Source of the DNA: Pararhodonellum marinum
GTDB taxonomy: Bacteria > Bacteroidota > Bacteroidia > Cytophagales > Cyclobacteriaceae
Assembly: GCF_015354735.1 (NCBI RefSeq)
Contig: NZ_JACEFJ010000002.1
Span: 372,001-436,000 of the forward strand
DNA: 64,000 nucleotides
Direction: 5' to 3'
Under the pieces are notes generated by a model. It was not told where the DNA came from, did no database searches, and worked only from the letters and a program-made list of their open reading frames with translations. The translations under genes were made by a program, and so were the position numbers. Shown here one piece after another: positions 34,149 to 43,598 of the stretch (the stretch's first letter is position 1; every line of letters begins with the position of its first letter).

Positions 34149-35873
34149 ATGGATTATAGGTGGAAGATAGCAGACCCTGCTGACCCAGACAAAATAACCG
34201 CACTGAGCAAGGAAATCAACGTTAATCCAACTTTGGCCAATTTGCTTATCAATAGGGGTATATTTAATTTTCAAAAAGCCAAGGAATTTTTTAGGCCGGA
34301 TTTGGATAAACTCCATGATCCGATGTTGATGAAGGACATGGACAAGGCAGTTGACCGCTTGGAGAGGGCTGTTCAGCATCATGAAAAAATACTAGTTTAT
34401 GGTGATTATGATGTAGATGGTACCACTGCAGTAGCTTTGTTTTTTGAATTCATAAAGGAATTTTATGATCAAGTCGATTTTTATATACCTGACCGATACC
34501 AAGAGGGTTATGGTGTTTCTGAAAAAGGGGTGCGTTATGCAGCAGAAAACGGCTTCAAGCTGATCATTTCCCTGGACTGCGGGATCAAAGCCATAGATAA
34601 GGTGAGTTTGGCGAAGGAATTTGGGGTGGATTTCATCATTTGCGACCACCATACGCCTGGCCCTATATTGCCTCCTGCAGTAGCTGTCCTAGACCCTAAG
34701 AGGTCGGACTGCATCTACCCGTACAAAGAATTGAGCGGCTGTGGGGTGGGCTTTAAACTGATACAGGCCTATAGTAAGCGAACAGGTATCCCTGAGGAAA
34801 AAATATTCTCTCTTCTGGACTTATTGGCCGTAAGTATAGCGGCTGACATCGTTCCGATAACAGGAGAAAACCGGATTTTGGCAGCCTATGGTCTGGAACG
34901 TTTGAATAATAATCCCAGGCCTGGATTGAAGGCACTTGTTTTGAAAAGTAAGCTGGAAAAAGAAATAGACATTACCGATGTGGTTTTTAAAATAGGGCCT
35001 AGAATAAACGCTTCTGGCAGACTGGAGCATGCAAAGGCCTCTGTCGAATTATTGATTTCCAAGAATTTGGAGGAGGCCATCAGGAAAGCAGATTTGGTAG
35101 AGGACGTAAATGCTGCAAGGAAAAACTTTGACGAAAACATTACCAAAGAAGCTTTGGAAATGATCAAAGTTGCCGAAGGCAATGGCACTGTAAAAAGCAC
35201 TGTGTTATTCAAAGAAGACTGGCATAAAGGGGTAATAGGAATTGTGGCCTCCCGTTGTATAGAACAATATTACCGACCGACCATCATCCTTACCGAGTCC
35301 AACAACAAAGCTACCGGCAGTGCCAGGTCAGTATTTGATTTTGATATATATGAAGCCATTTCCGAATGCAGTGATTTGTTGGAGCAATTTGGCGGGCATA
35401 AATATGCCGCCGGGCTGACTTTAGCCGTTGAAAATGTACCAGCATTTCAGCAAAAGTTTGAATCTGTTGTCAGCGCTAGGATTTCGGAAATCCATCTAAA
35501 ACCTGTATTGGAGATTGATGATGAATTGTTGCTGGACCAGGTCAATTATAAATTTTACAATATTTTGAAACAAATGGCACCTTTCGGACCTGGCAATCCT
35601 GAGCCTGTGTTCTGTGCAAACCAGGTTTATGCCGAAAATATCCGTATTTTGAAAGACAAGCACCTGCGTTTTGATTTGGTGCAGGATGGACAGGGTACCC
35701 ATCCCATTTGCATAGCGTTTGGCATGGTGGATCAGTTGAAAGATCCAGATCAGATCATTTACCGGTTTTTGAAAAGCAAAAAAAGATTCAATCTGGCCTT
35801 CGAAATCAGAGAAAATACATTTAGGGACAAAAGTACCCTACAGTTGTATGTTAAAGACATTAAATTTGATTGA
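34149..35873 (+). CDS. recJ: single-stranded-DNA-specific exonuclease RecJ
   Basis: 5'-3' exonuclease for recombination and mismatch or base-excision repair. The protein has 574 residues from ATG 34149. DHH-superfamily motifs: YGDYDVDG at 84-91, DCGIKA near 143 and DHH at 166-168, which bind the two Mn ions. The DHHA1 domain includes the Gly-rich FGGHKYAAG near 415, and a C-terminal OB fold follows. A GTG 27 bp upstream (34122) is in frame, but MDYRW resembles the usual RecJ start. The gene abuts lptB with a 2-nt gap. Confidence 0.94.
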   Translation: MDYRWKIADPADPDKITALSKEINVNPTLANLLINRGIFNFQKAKEFFRPDLDKLHDPMLMKDMDKAVDRLERAVQHHEKILVYGDYDVDGTTAVALFFEFIKEFYDQVDFYIPDRYQEGYGVSEKGVRYAAENGFKLIISLDCGIKAIDKVSLAKEFGVDFIICDHHTPGPILPPAVAVLDPKRSDCIYPYKELSGCGVGFKLIQAYSKRTGIPEEKIFSLLDLLAVSIAADIVPITGENRILAAYGLERLNNNPRPGLKALVLKSKLEKEIDITDVVFKIGPRINASGRLEHAKASVELLISKNLEEAIRKADLVEDVNAARKNFDENITKEALEMIKVAEGNGTVKSTVLFKEDWHKGVIGIVASRCIEQYYRPTIILTESNNKATGSARSVFDFDIYEAISECSDLLEQFGGHKYAAGLTLAVENVPAFQQKFESVVSARISEIHLKPVLEIDDELLLDQVNYKFYNILKQMAPFGPGNPEPVFCANQVYAENIRILKDKHLRFDLVQDGQGTHPICIAFGMVDQLKDPDQIIYRFLKSKKRFNLAFEIRENTFRDKSTLQLYVKDIKFD

Positions 35874-35875
35874 AT

Positions 35876-36607
35876 ATGAAGCTTAGAGGTGAAAACCTGG
35901 TTAAAATATACAAAGGGAAACGAGTAGTCAATGACATATCCGTTGAGGTGGAGCAGGGGGAAATAGTGGGACTATTGGGACCCAATGGGGCGGGTAAAAC
36001 AACTTCCTTTTACATGATTGTGGGATTAATTAAACCTTACTCTGGAAGGGTTTTCCTGAATGAAGAAGAAATCACTGCTCTGCCCATGTACAGAAGGGCC
36101 AAAAGGGGCATAGGATATCTGGCCCAAGAAGCTTCGGTTTTCAGAAAACTTTCCGTGGAGGAAAACATCCTGGCCGTTCTCGAAATGACCAAAATGCCTA
36201 AGTCTGCCCAAAAAGAAAAGGTGGAGAGTCTATTGGAAGAGTTTAGCCTTACTCATGTCCGGAAAAATCTGGGTATGGTGCTATCTGGTGGAGAAAGAAG
36301 GAGGACTGAAATCGCACGAGCATTGGCAGTTGATCCCAAATTTGTCCTTCTGGATGAGCCATTTGCAGGGGTAGATCCAATTGCGGTGGAAGAAATACAG
36401 ACCATTGTGGCGCAATTGAAAAACAAAAACATCGGTATCCTGATCACTGACCACAATGTCAATGAGACACTTTCTATCACAGACAGGGCTTATTTGATGT
36501 TTGAGGGGAAATTGTTGAAAGCAGGCACTGCAGAAGAACTGGCCGCAGACGAGCAGGTCAGACGTGTATATTTGGGAAGAAATTTTGAACTGAAGCGGAA
36601 AATTTGA
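35876..36607 (+). CDS. lptB: LPS export ABC transporter ATPase
   Basis: ATPase of the LptBFGC complex that extracts lipopolysaccharide from the inner membrane. It has 243 residues from ATG 35876. Walker [10 protein letters not shown] is at 35-43, the Q-loop in YLAQEASVF near 81, the signature LSGGE at 136-140, Walker B FVLLDEP at 156-162 and the H-loop His in TDHNV near 194. LptB-specific features such as the AGVDPIAV segment after Walker B are present. An overlapping TTG at 35870 is less likely. It is one nucleotide upstream of the GH3 gene. Confidence 0.93.
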   Translation: MKLRGENLVKIYKGKRVVNDISVEVEQGEIVGLLGPNGAGKTTSFYMIVGLIKPYSGRVFLNEEEITALPMYRRAKRGIGYLAQEASVFRKLSVEENILAVLEMTKMPKSAQKEKVESLLEEFSLTHVRKNLGMVLSGGERRRTEIARALAVDPKFVLLDEPFAGVDPIAVEEIQTIVAQLKNKNIGILITDHNVNETLSITDRAYLMFEGKLLKAGTAEELAADEQVRRVYLGRNFELKRKI

Positions 36608-36608
36608 C

Positions 36609-38147
36609 ATGGAGATGATCAATACCTTTATGACCTGGATCTTCAAGAATAGGATTGGTCAGATCAACAATTTTAAAGAGAATCCCATTCAGGTCCAAAG
36701 AGAGATTTTTTTTGAATTGATTGGGGCTGCCAAACGGACTGATTTTGGCAGAAAGTTTGGTTTTCTGGATATCAGTACTTACAGAGATTTTGCGGAGAGG
36801 GTTCCTATCCATGATTACGAACAGATGAAACCATACATCGAGCAGACCATGAAAGGCCGGCAGAATGTAATCTGGCCCTCGGATATCCATTGGTTTTCCA
36901 AATCCTCAGGTACCACAGGCAGTAGAAGCAAGTTTATTCCTGTCTCTGAAGAATCGTTGGAAGACTGTCACTTTAAAGGAGGGAAAGACATGCTTTCCTT
37001 GTATGTCAACAATTATCCTGACAGCAGGCTTTTTACAGGTAAAGGGCTCACCATTGGAGGAAGTTTACAAATTAATGATTTGGATGGTAATCAAGAAAGC
37101 AAATATGGAGACATATCTGCTGTCATTATGCAAAATTTACCCATTTGGGCACAGTTTGCCCGAACGCCAAGCTTGGAAGTTGCTTTGATGAGTGAATGGG
37201 AGGCCAAAATAGAACGGATGGCGGAAGAAACTCGGTTCGAAAATGTGACCAGCATATCCGGTGTTCCTACCTGGACCATTGTTTTGATCAAAAAAATACT
37301 GGATGTAAGCGGAGCTAAAAATATTCTGGAGGTTTGGCCAAATCTTGAGGTTTTCTTTCATGGAGCGGTAGCATTTGGCCCTTATAGAAAGCTTTTCGAG
37401 GAATTAATTCCTTCTCCTAAGATGCGTTACGTCGAAACGTACAACGCCTCCGAGGGGTTTTTTGGGATACAGGATCAAAAGGATTCCGATGAACTTCTGC
37501 TGATGCTGGATTACGGGATATTTTACGAATTTATCCCTATGGAGGAATGGGAAAAGGCAAATCCAAAAGTGGTTCCTTTGGAAGGAGTGGAAATAGGTAA
37601 AAATTATGCTATATTGATCAGCACCAATGCAGGGCTTTGGCGGTATAAAATCGGGGATACTGTAAAATTCACCTCTATCAGCCCTTACCGGATCCGTATC
37701 TCGGGACGTACCAAGCATTTCATCAATGCTTTTGGTGAGGAAGTGATCGTAGAAAATGCGGAGAAAGCCATTGAGATGGCCTCTGAAGTCACCAATTCCA
37801 CGATTGCCAATTTCACCGCGGCACCGGTGTATTTTGAAGGTGAAAACGGGAAGGGTGCTCATGAATGGGTAATAGAATTCCAGACCTCACCAAAGGATAA
37901 GGAAGTTTTTGTGGAGAAACTGGATCAAGCCTTGAGAGAACTCAATTCAGATTATGATGCCAAAAGATATCGGGACATGGCCTTAACTTTGCCAAAGGTA
38001 CATTTTGCTAAGGAAGGCTTGTTTTCAGAATGGATGAAATCCAGAGGTAAACTGGGAGGTCAAAACAAGGTACCCCGACTTTCCAATAATAGGGAGTACC
38101 TCGATGACATTTTAAATTTGATGGAAAGTACTAGCGGGTCCATTTGA
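36609..38147 (+). CDS. GH3-family acyl-adenylate/amido synthetase
   Basis: ANL-related enzyme of 512 residues homologous to plant GH3 proteins, which adenylate a carboxylate and transfer it to an amino acid. Motif 1, SSGTTGSRSKFIPVS near 99-113, is the ATP phosphate loop; YNASEGFFGIQ near 279 and the YKIGDTVKF stretch near 347 are motifs 2 and 3. Bacterial members have no known hormone role; the substrate is unknown. Coupling to lptB (1-nt gap) hints at envelope lipid or LPS chemistry, which is inference. The last 17 bp overlap the convergent redoxin gene. Confidence 0.88.
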   Translation: MEMINTFMTWIFKNRIGQINNFKENPIQVQREIFFELIGAAKRTDFGRKFGFLDISTYRDFAERVPIHDYEQMKPYIEQTMKGRQNVIWPSDIHWFSKSSGTTGSRSKFIPVSEESLEDCHFKGGKDMLSLYVNNYPDSRLFTGKGLTIGGSLQINDLDGNQESKYGDISAVIMQNLPIWAQFARTPSLEVALMSEWEAKIERMAEETRFENVTSISGVPTWTIVLIKKILDVSGAKNILEVWPNLEVFFHGAVAFGPYRKLFEELIPSPKMRYVETYNASEGFFGIQDQKDSDELLLMLDYGIFYEFIPMEEWEKANPKVVPLEGVEIGKNYAILISTNAGLWRYKIGDTVKFTSISPYRIRISGRTKHFINAFGEEVIVENAEKAIEMASEVTNSTIANFTAAPVYFEGENGKGAHEWVIEFQTSPKDKEVFVEKLDQALRELNSDYDAKRYRDMALTLPKVHFAKEGLFSEWMKSRGKLGGQNKVPRLSNNREYLDDILNLMESTSGSI

Positions 38148-38751
38148 TGGTACACCCGATTGCTTTGGTGGAATTCCGGCTAACCTTTTTCCCATCCATC
38201 AACTCAGCCAGTGCTTTTTCTACATAGGGTTCAGTTACAGCAGAGGGAACTTGATAGTTATTGTCTATCGCACCAATGTATTCCACCACATAATCCTCGC
38301 CTGATTTGTTGAGAATGTATACATGAGGGGTACGTGTTGCCCCATAAGTTTTGATCACTTCCTGGCTTTTGTCGTAGACATATGGAAAAGGGAAATTCTT
38401 GGCCTTTGCTCTTTCCTGCATTTTTTCAAAGCTATCCCCAGGAGATACTTTGTCATCGTTGGAATTGATGGCTATGACAGGATAACCCTTTTCGGCATAT
38501 TTTTCATGCAATTCAATCATTCTGTCCTCATAAGCCACCACATAAGGACAGGTGTTGCAGGAAAAAATAACTAAAAAGCCTTTGGCATCTTCATAATTTG
38601 AGAGAGAAACCATTTCCCCCCTTACATCCTTAAGACTGAAATCAGCGGCTTTGTCTCCAACCTTATAACCAGTACTTTCCTGGGCCATAGCGCTCAAAGC
38701 GAAAAGACCAGATAAGACAATACTAAAATAAAAGCCTTTTGAATTTTTCAT
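38131..38751 (-). CDS. exported redoxin/AhpC-TSA-like thioredoxin-fold protein
   Basis: Periplasmic thiol protein of 206 residues with a signal peptide (1-23, cleavage after AMA). The redoxin fold begins at VGDKAADFSLKDVRGE (31-46), and the active-site CNTCPY has Cys65 and Cys68, spaced as CxxC. RTPHVYILN near 148 carries the cis-Pro. This type is often annotated as thioredoxin family or peroxiredoxin-like. It follows a TlpA-like gene with a 4-bp overlap, so the two exported thiol proteins are made together. Substrates are unknown. Confidence 0.85.
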   Translation of the reverse strand: MKNSKGFYFSIVLSGLFALSAMAQESTGYKVGDKAADFSLKDVRGEMVSLSNYEDAKGFLVIFSCNTCPYVVAYEDRMIELHEKYAEKGYPVIAINSNDDKVSPGDSFEKMQERAKAKNFPFPYVYDKSQEVIKTYGATRTPHVYILNKSGEDYVVEYIGAIDNNYQVPSAVTEPYVEKALAELMDGKKVSRNSTKAIGCTIKWTR

Positions 38752-39230
38752 CGTAATTTTGTTTTGAGTTGATTAATCTTTTCTAAGAGTTCTGATTCAT
38801 CCATTTCACCTTCGTGAAAACTTTTGCTGCCATCAGGTAATATGAATAGAGTGGCAGGGATAGCCCCAGACCAACTGGGATCTACCTTATCAATCCAGCG
38901 GTCAAAGTCTACATCATCCAAAAGAATTACTGGGGATTTGATACTTCTTTTCTCTATAAAGCCCGTAACCCTTTCAGGTTTCCGTCCATCATCCATGGAA
39001 ATGAAATATAAATCTAATTCTGGATCTTCTGCATTAACTTTTTCGAAGTGGGGCATTTCTTTGATACATGGGGCACACCAAGTTGCCCAAAAATTATAAA
39101 TCCGTATCTTATCAGAAGGAGTTTTAAATTCTCCCTCCAATTCATCAAAATCTACAATACGCAGTTCATCTTTGGTATAGCTATTGGTTACAAAGAAGCA
39201 TACAAAAATCAGTAATACATTACTTTTCAT
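38748..39230 (-). CDS. TlpA-like exported thioredoxin
   Basis: Thiol-disulfide oxidoreductase of 160 residues. It has an N-terminal signal or anchor (about 3-17), then the TlpA/ResA-type fold with WCAPC (Cys52, Cys55) inside NFWATWCAPCIKEMPHF and the cis-Pro in IPATLFILPDG near 135. Such proteins reduce apocytochromes or other periplasmic disulfides; no cytochrome-maturation genes are nearby. It starts the two-gene unit with the redoxin gene and borders the 434-bp DnaA-box region. Confidence 0.85.
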   Translation of the reverse strand: MKSNVLLIFVCFFVTNSYTKDELRIVDFDELEGEFKTPSDKIRIYNFWATWCAPCIKEMPHFEKVNAEDPELDLYFISMDDGRKPERVTGFIEKRSIKSPVILLDDVDFDRWIDKVDPSWSGAIPATLFILPDGSKSFHEGEMDESELLEKINQLKTKLR

Positions 39231-39664
39231 ATCTTGTGTGTACTTTACATTTCCTAACGGTTAGGTAGAGGAATTAGATACATTTTTTTATTACATCCTA
39301 TTCAAAAGCCAAGAGCAAGGATTAAATATTTTGATATTTTTCAAAGAATTTGCCAATATTTTCTTTTCATGTTCATACCAGATGTTCAAGAACGTTATTG
39401 CAAGAAAATTGTTTATTATCCTAAAAAAAATGCATTTAAAATCATAAACTTAAATTAACAAAAAAATTCCTCTTTTTTTATCCACAATTATCAACACTTA
39501 TCCACATCAGGTTGAATATTTGAGTTAAGTATCTTATAATCAGATATTTACAATAATATTCTAAACCTAGTTTTGTGGATAAGTGATTGAGAATGAATTT
39601 TTTACGGATAAAAACTCAGCGTAAATACTGGTTAAAGAAAAAATAAAAAAAATGCAAAATAAGT
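39231..39664. other. 434-bp non-coding region with DnaA-box cluster (candidate oriC)
   Basis: No ORF of note. Exact DnaA boxes TTATCCACA lie at 39478-39486 and 39498-39506 on plus and 39574-39582 on minus, and a one-mismatch box TTATCAACA lies at 39488-39496. The first three are in direct orientation exactly 10 bp apart, one helical turn. Flanking sequence is very AT-rich, with A/T runs at 39423-39480 and a TTATAAT...AATAATATT stretch at 39534-39560 that could unwind. dnaA and dnaN are not in the window, which is common for Bacteroidota origins. Gene direction does not change here in the way an origin would predict (rightward on the left, leftward on the right), so a DnaA-titration or regulatory cluster remains possible. 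Confidence 0.5.
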
Positions 39665-41443
39665 TTATTCCTGTTGCTGACGAATCAGCCTTTTTCGATA
39701 AGCATTGAAAATTCTGGATTTTGAAACAAAGCCCAAATATTTTCCATTTTCGACCACGGGCAGGTTCCACGCCCCTGACTTTTCAAACTTATCCATGACA
39801 GTCTGCATGGTTTCACTTGGATGGATAAAATCCGGAGGGCTATGCATCAATTGGCTCACCATGACACTTTCTTGCTTTTCCCCATCAAACATGATATCCC
39901 GGATATCGTCTAAGGTGATGATTCCACTTAACTGCCCTTCCTCATTGACTACAGGGAAGATGTTTCTTTTTGATAGTTTGACCAAGTCACATAGATCTTG
40001 AAGCCGGGCCTCAGGTCGGATAGGCAGTAGGTCGATTTCCATAATCCTTCTGATGTCTATAAGTCCCAATACCTGTTCATCCTTCGTTTCAGGCAGGTAC
40101 TTACCCTGCTCTATCAATTGTTTTTTATAATATGAATCTTTATCGAAATAGGTAGTGGTCACAAATGAAATGGCAGAAACCAACATCAGTGGAACAAATA
40201 ACTCATACCCGCCTGTGATTTCTGCGATTAGGAATATGGCGGAAAGCGGGGCATGCTGCACACCGCTCATTACTCCGCACATGGCTACTAAAGTAAAATG
40301 AGCGACAGGCAAAGGAATATAGTACCCAAAAAGGTTATTGGAATAAGCGAATAAAAAGCCGATGATGCCACCCACATAGAGTGATGGTGCAAATATGCCT
40401 CCACTTCCACCACTACCGATAGTCAAAGCAGCCGCAATGGGTTTTACAAAAAGAACTAATGCAAGAAATACAATGATAAAATAAGGATTTTCAATTTCCG
40501 GAAAAAAGGGACTTGTATTGAGTAACCTTTGAGGATCACCCTCTATGAGCGCATTGAGGGTTTCATAGCCCTCACCATATATAGGTGGGAAAAAAAACAC
40601 GATCAATCCCAAAAATGCACCTCCATAGAGGATTTTCATGGCTGGCTCTCCCAATTGATTGAGTAGGTTTTCAACTTTCAATACAGCACGCGTAAAATAA
40701 AGCGACATCAAACCTGTCAATATGCCCAATACGACATAATGGGGCGCATGAGCAGCCAAAAATTGGTCTGTGAGATTAAATGAAAACAACACATCATCCC
40801 CTATCAATAGCATGGAAGTAAGAGAACCGGTCACTGAGGCAATCAAAAGGGGAATGAAGGAACCCACACTGAGTTCCAGCAAAATGACTTCAATGGCAAA
40901 TATTACTCCTCCAATTGGTGCTCCAAAGATGGCCGATATGGCCCCTGCTGCTCCACAACCTATCAATAAGGTCCTTTTTTTGGCATTTAAATGCATGAGT
41001 TGGCCGATGTTTGAACCAATGGCCGATCCAGTGACTACGATAGGTGCTTCCAATCCGACAGATCCTCCAAAACCTACAGTAATGGCCGAAGTCACCACCC
41101 TGCTGTACATTTTTACCCTGGGAATTAGTGAGCTTTTTCTGGAAATAGTATATAGAATGTCTGGAATACCGTGTCCCCCCAGGTCTTTGAAGACATACAC
41201 ACTGATAAGATAAGCCAATGCAACCCCGATGACGGGGTAGAGTATATAGAAAAAATTGGCGTACTCCACATTGAATCCACTGGTAAGAAAAACTTGAATG
41301 GCATGCACCATTTCTTTCAATATCACCGCTGCCAATCCCGCAAAAATTCCAATGAAGCCACTTAGGATCAAGGTGAAATTTTTGGTGCTCAGGTTTCTGA
41401 GCCTCCAAATCAAAAACCGGGTAATGATATCTGTCTTTGCCAA
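39665..41443 (-). CDS. ClC-family chloride channel/transporter with CBS pair
   Basis: Anion channel or Cl-/H+ exchanger of 592 residues. The membrane part (about 20-430) has the ClC filter motifs GGHGIPD near 90, GSVGLEAP near 127 with the gating Glu, and GSGGSGGIFAPSLY near 345. A CBS pair occupies about 465-580 and probably binds adenine nucleotides. The first motif differs from the GSGIP of E. coli ClcA (GHGIP), which is seen in related CBS-containing members. The start is a TTG at 41443; no ATG is in frame nearby. It is a lone gene. Confidence 0.9.
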   Translation of the reverse strand: MAKTDIITRFLIWRLRNLSTKNFTLILSGFIGIFAGLAAVILKEMVHAIQVFLTSGFNVEYANFFYILYPVIGVALAYLISVYVFKDLGGHGIPDILYTISRKSSLIPRVKMYSRVVTSAITVGFGGSVGLEAPIVVTGSAIGSNIGQLMHLNAKKRTLLIGCGAAGAISAIFGAPIGGVIFAIEVILLELSVGSFIPLLIASVTGSLTSMLLIGDDVLFSFNLTDQFLAAHAPHYVVLGILTGLMSLYFTRAVLKVENLLNQLGEPAMKILYGGAFLGLIVFFFPPIYGEGYETLNALIEGDPQRLLNTSPFFPEIENPYFIIVFLALVLFVKPIAAALTIGSGGSGGIFAPSLYVGGIIGFLFAYSNNLFGYYIPLPVAHFTLVAMCGVMSGVQHAPLSAIFLIAEITGGYELFVPLMLVSAISFVTTTYFDKDSYYKKQLIEQGKYLPETKDEQVLGLIDIRRIMEIDLLPIRPEARLQDLCDLVKLSKRNIFPVVNEEGQLSGIITLDDIRDIMFDGEKQESVMVSQLMHSPPDFIHPSETMQTVMDKFEKSGAWNLPVVENGKYLGFVSKSRIFNAYRKRLIRQQQE

Positions 41444-41768
41444 AATGGATGGGTTAGATGGCTGATTACCATTTGCAAAGTAATTAAAAATAAATCAGTT
41501 AATGGACAATTTGGAGAATTAGGATTGGAATTAATGTTTCTGATATTTTTCTCCCAGAGACGCATAGGCGCAAAGATTTTTTTGTTTATCTCTGATAGTT
41601 TCGGAGGTCAAAATATCTGGTCGATAATGGGAGAATTACGGAATTTAGACAATTATTTCCGGATCCAATGTTTATTATGGAATTAGATCTTACCTAATTT
41701 AAGGAGTCAGGAATTCATACATATTCAATATCCTTATGTTTCTTAATCTGATAAGATCAGTCTAAAAA
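41444..41768. other. 325-bp intergenic region with a dispersed-repeat-like segment
   Basis: No gene is convincing. 41551-41576 (CTCCCAGAGACGCATAGGCG, then CAAAGA) resembles the GC-rich 'gcagagacgcagaggcgcaaaga' type of dispersed intergenic repeat seen across many bacterial genomes; the copy here is degenerate. The rest is AT-rich with no clear promoter pair. Confidence 0.45.
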
Positions 41769-42617
41769 TTAAAATCTTATACCTACAGATAGATCGATTC
41801 TTGATAGGTTTTCCCGGTCTTCTTCAGGCAGTTTTATCTTGTTGCTCTGTCCATTGTATCGGGTAGTAATTTGGTTCAAAACACCACCGATCAGCCTCAA
41901 ACTAAAGCCGAATGCATATCCGTCAGGCATACCAATGTCATAGCCGACCTTTATGTTTGTCCCAAATGTTCCACCGGTAATGGTAGCCGGGGAGGAATTG
42001 ATCATGGTGCTGCTATTTGCACCCAAATAGCCGATATTGAATCCCATCAAAAAAGCATTGTTCCCATTTCCGGATACACTTCTACTGTAAAAACCCGGCC
42101 CGATAAAGGTAATGGCATTTTTTTCAGTGATTTGGCCAAAACCTAAATTACTGGTGTTTTGGCTTTGGAATCGGTTGATGTCCAGGCCTATACCATAACT
42201 TTCTGAGAAAAAATACTGTGCATCCAGGCCATAATGAAATCCTCTCAAAAGCCCTCTTATGTGGTCTCTTTCTGACATGGAAAGAGACGGATCAATTTTT
42301 CCAATACGGTTGCTAAAGCCAAGATCAATGGCTACTCTGGTGTCTTTATATGCATTGTATTGCTTTCGTTTCAATCCCTTTTTTTCACTATTTTCAAGAT
42401 CACCCAAATCCTGTTTTTGAAAATCTTTCACCAGATCCATGGTGATCATTGAGTTGATAGGCTTACCATCTTTGAGGTAGGTGTAATAGATGTATCGTTC
42501 ATCGGCCTTTGTGATTTTGGCTATAATGGTGTCCTGCTGATGGGTGATGATCATGTCTTGGGCCATTAAACCTTGTCCGAGATACATCAGGCATAAAAAA
42601 AGGAAGAAATGTTTCAT
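41769..42617 (-). CDS. hypothetical outer-membrane beta-barrel-type protein
   Basis: Exported protein of 282 residues. A signal peptide (1-19, ending LMA) is followed by a small N-terminal part (20-70: MIITHQQDTIIAKITKADERYIYYTYLKDG), typical of Bacteroidota secreted proteins that start with a short 'quality of transcript' beta unit, then alternating amphipathic strands to a C-terminal aromatic residue (DLSVGIRF), the outer-membrane barrel signature. Length suggests about 8-10 strands. No substrate or partner is evident; it is monocistronic. The family is not recognised beyond barrel architecture. Confidence 0.65.
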   Translation of the reverse strand: MKHFFLFLCLMYLGQGLMAQDMIITHQQDTIIAKITKADERYIYYTYLKDGKPINSMITMDLVKDFQKQDLGDLENSEKKGLKRKQYNAYKDTRVAIDLGFSNRIGKIDPSLSMSERDHIRGLLRGFHYGLDAQYFFSESYGIGLDINRFQSQNTSNLGFGQITEKNAITFIGPGFYSRSVSGNGNNAFLMGFNIGYLGANSSTMINSSPATITGGTFGTNIKVGYDIGMPDGYAFGFSLRLIGGVLNQITTRYNGQSNKIKLPEEDRENLSRIDLSVGIRF

Positions 42618-42780
42618 GTTGTCAATGGATAAAAAGTGATTGAATAAAAAGATTACTGGATGATTTTTATGCGTATTTAATAAGCAGGTAGTTCAAAAAC
42701 AAGTATCTTAGTTTGATTTTTTTGAAGACAATATTAAACCAAAGATAATCAGGTGATTAAATTTCAAAAATAAAAGTATT

Positions 42781-43461
42781 TTACAAATCAGCGGATAAAA
42801 TTAAATCTGGGTCCAAACAGATTTCCCTGAATTTTGGCAATTCCCCCAAACTGCACACCCCCGGGAAATCACCCCAGTTTCCATCCATGTCAGTCATCAA
42901 TTGAAAATGTAAGTGGGGTGGCCAATCCCCATTTTCTGGAAAAGGGCCAACATGACAAAAATGATCACCGGCTTGAAAATATGTGCCTACCTTGATCAGT
43001 TTTATGTCATTGACCATAAGGTGTCCATACAAAGTAAAAAAAGTCACCCCATCCAATTCATGTTCCAGGATGATGGTCGGTCCATAATTCCCAAATCCGG
43101 CATTGTCCATGAAACTGTGTACCTTACCTGGGAGTGGGACAAAGATAGGCTGACCTGCTTCCACCCAGATATCGATACCGAGGTGAATGTTTCTGAAATT
43201 TAGTTGATCCAATGCAAATACAGGACTCCGACCATAAATGGCTCTTTGTTCCAGATAACCGCCAATGCCAAATTTCTTGTTTTTGGAGATCAGTTGACCA
43301 AATACATAAGCATTAAATTCAATGGTTTTTGATAGGTCAATTTTTGAAAGCGCAGCATTTGCAGGGCTAAAATCTAGCTTGGTAGTGTTTTGATTCGACA
43401 AAGGTTCGCCCATGATCGGGTAAAAATTATGGGAAGAAAGCAATTCAATTAATTTTTTCAT
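42781..43461 (-). CDS. stand-alone M23-fold metallopeptidase-like protein, no signal peptide
   Basis: Protein of 226 residues with the LAS/M23 fold: His93 and Asp97 in HLGIDIW, then His147 in YGHL, and His183/His185 in PPHLHFQ, so all Zn ligands and the catalytic His of lysostaphin-type peptidases are present. Unlike peptidoglycan hydrolases it has no signal peptide or membrane segment. DFPGV and the C-terminal CLDPDLIL match the M23-like domain found fused between a phosphotransferase and a class III aminotransferase in some bacteria, so a cytosolic non-wall substrate is plausible. It is monocistronic. Confidence 0.75.
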   Translation of the reverse strand: MKKLIELLSSHNFYPIMGEPLSNQNTTKLDFSPANAALSKIDLSKTIEFNAYVFGQLISKNKKFGIGGYLEQRAIYGRSPVFALDQLNFRNIHLGIDIWVEAGQPIFVPLPGKVHSFMDNAGFGNYGPTIILEHELDGVTFFTLYGHLMVNDIKLIKVGTYFQAGDHFCHVGPFPENGDWPPHLHFQLMTDMDGNWGDFPGVCSLGELPKFREICLDPDLILSADL

Positions 43462-43510
43462 AGACCATCAATACACCTTCAAATCTATATTTTATCCTCA
43501 TAGAAAAAGC

Positions 43511-43538
43511 AAAAATCCGGGAATTTCTCCCGGATTTT
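43511..43538 (-). terminator. intrinsic terminator of the TonB receptor gene
   Basis: On the minus strand, the 11-bp stem AAAATCCGGGA/TCCCGGATTTT (43528-43538 with 43512-43522) has a 5-nt loop and ends in TTTTT. It lies 60 nt after the receptor stop. Confidence 0.82.
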
Positions 43539-43598
43539 AGGTAATTGATTGAAGTTGTTGGTTTAGTAATCTCTGATTTTTAAAAATGCTTCTCAAGA

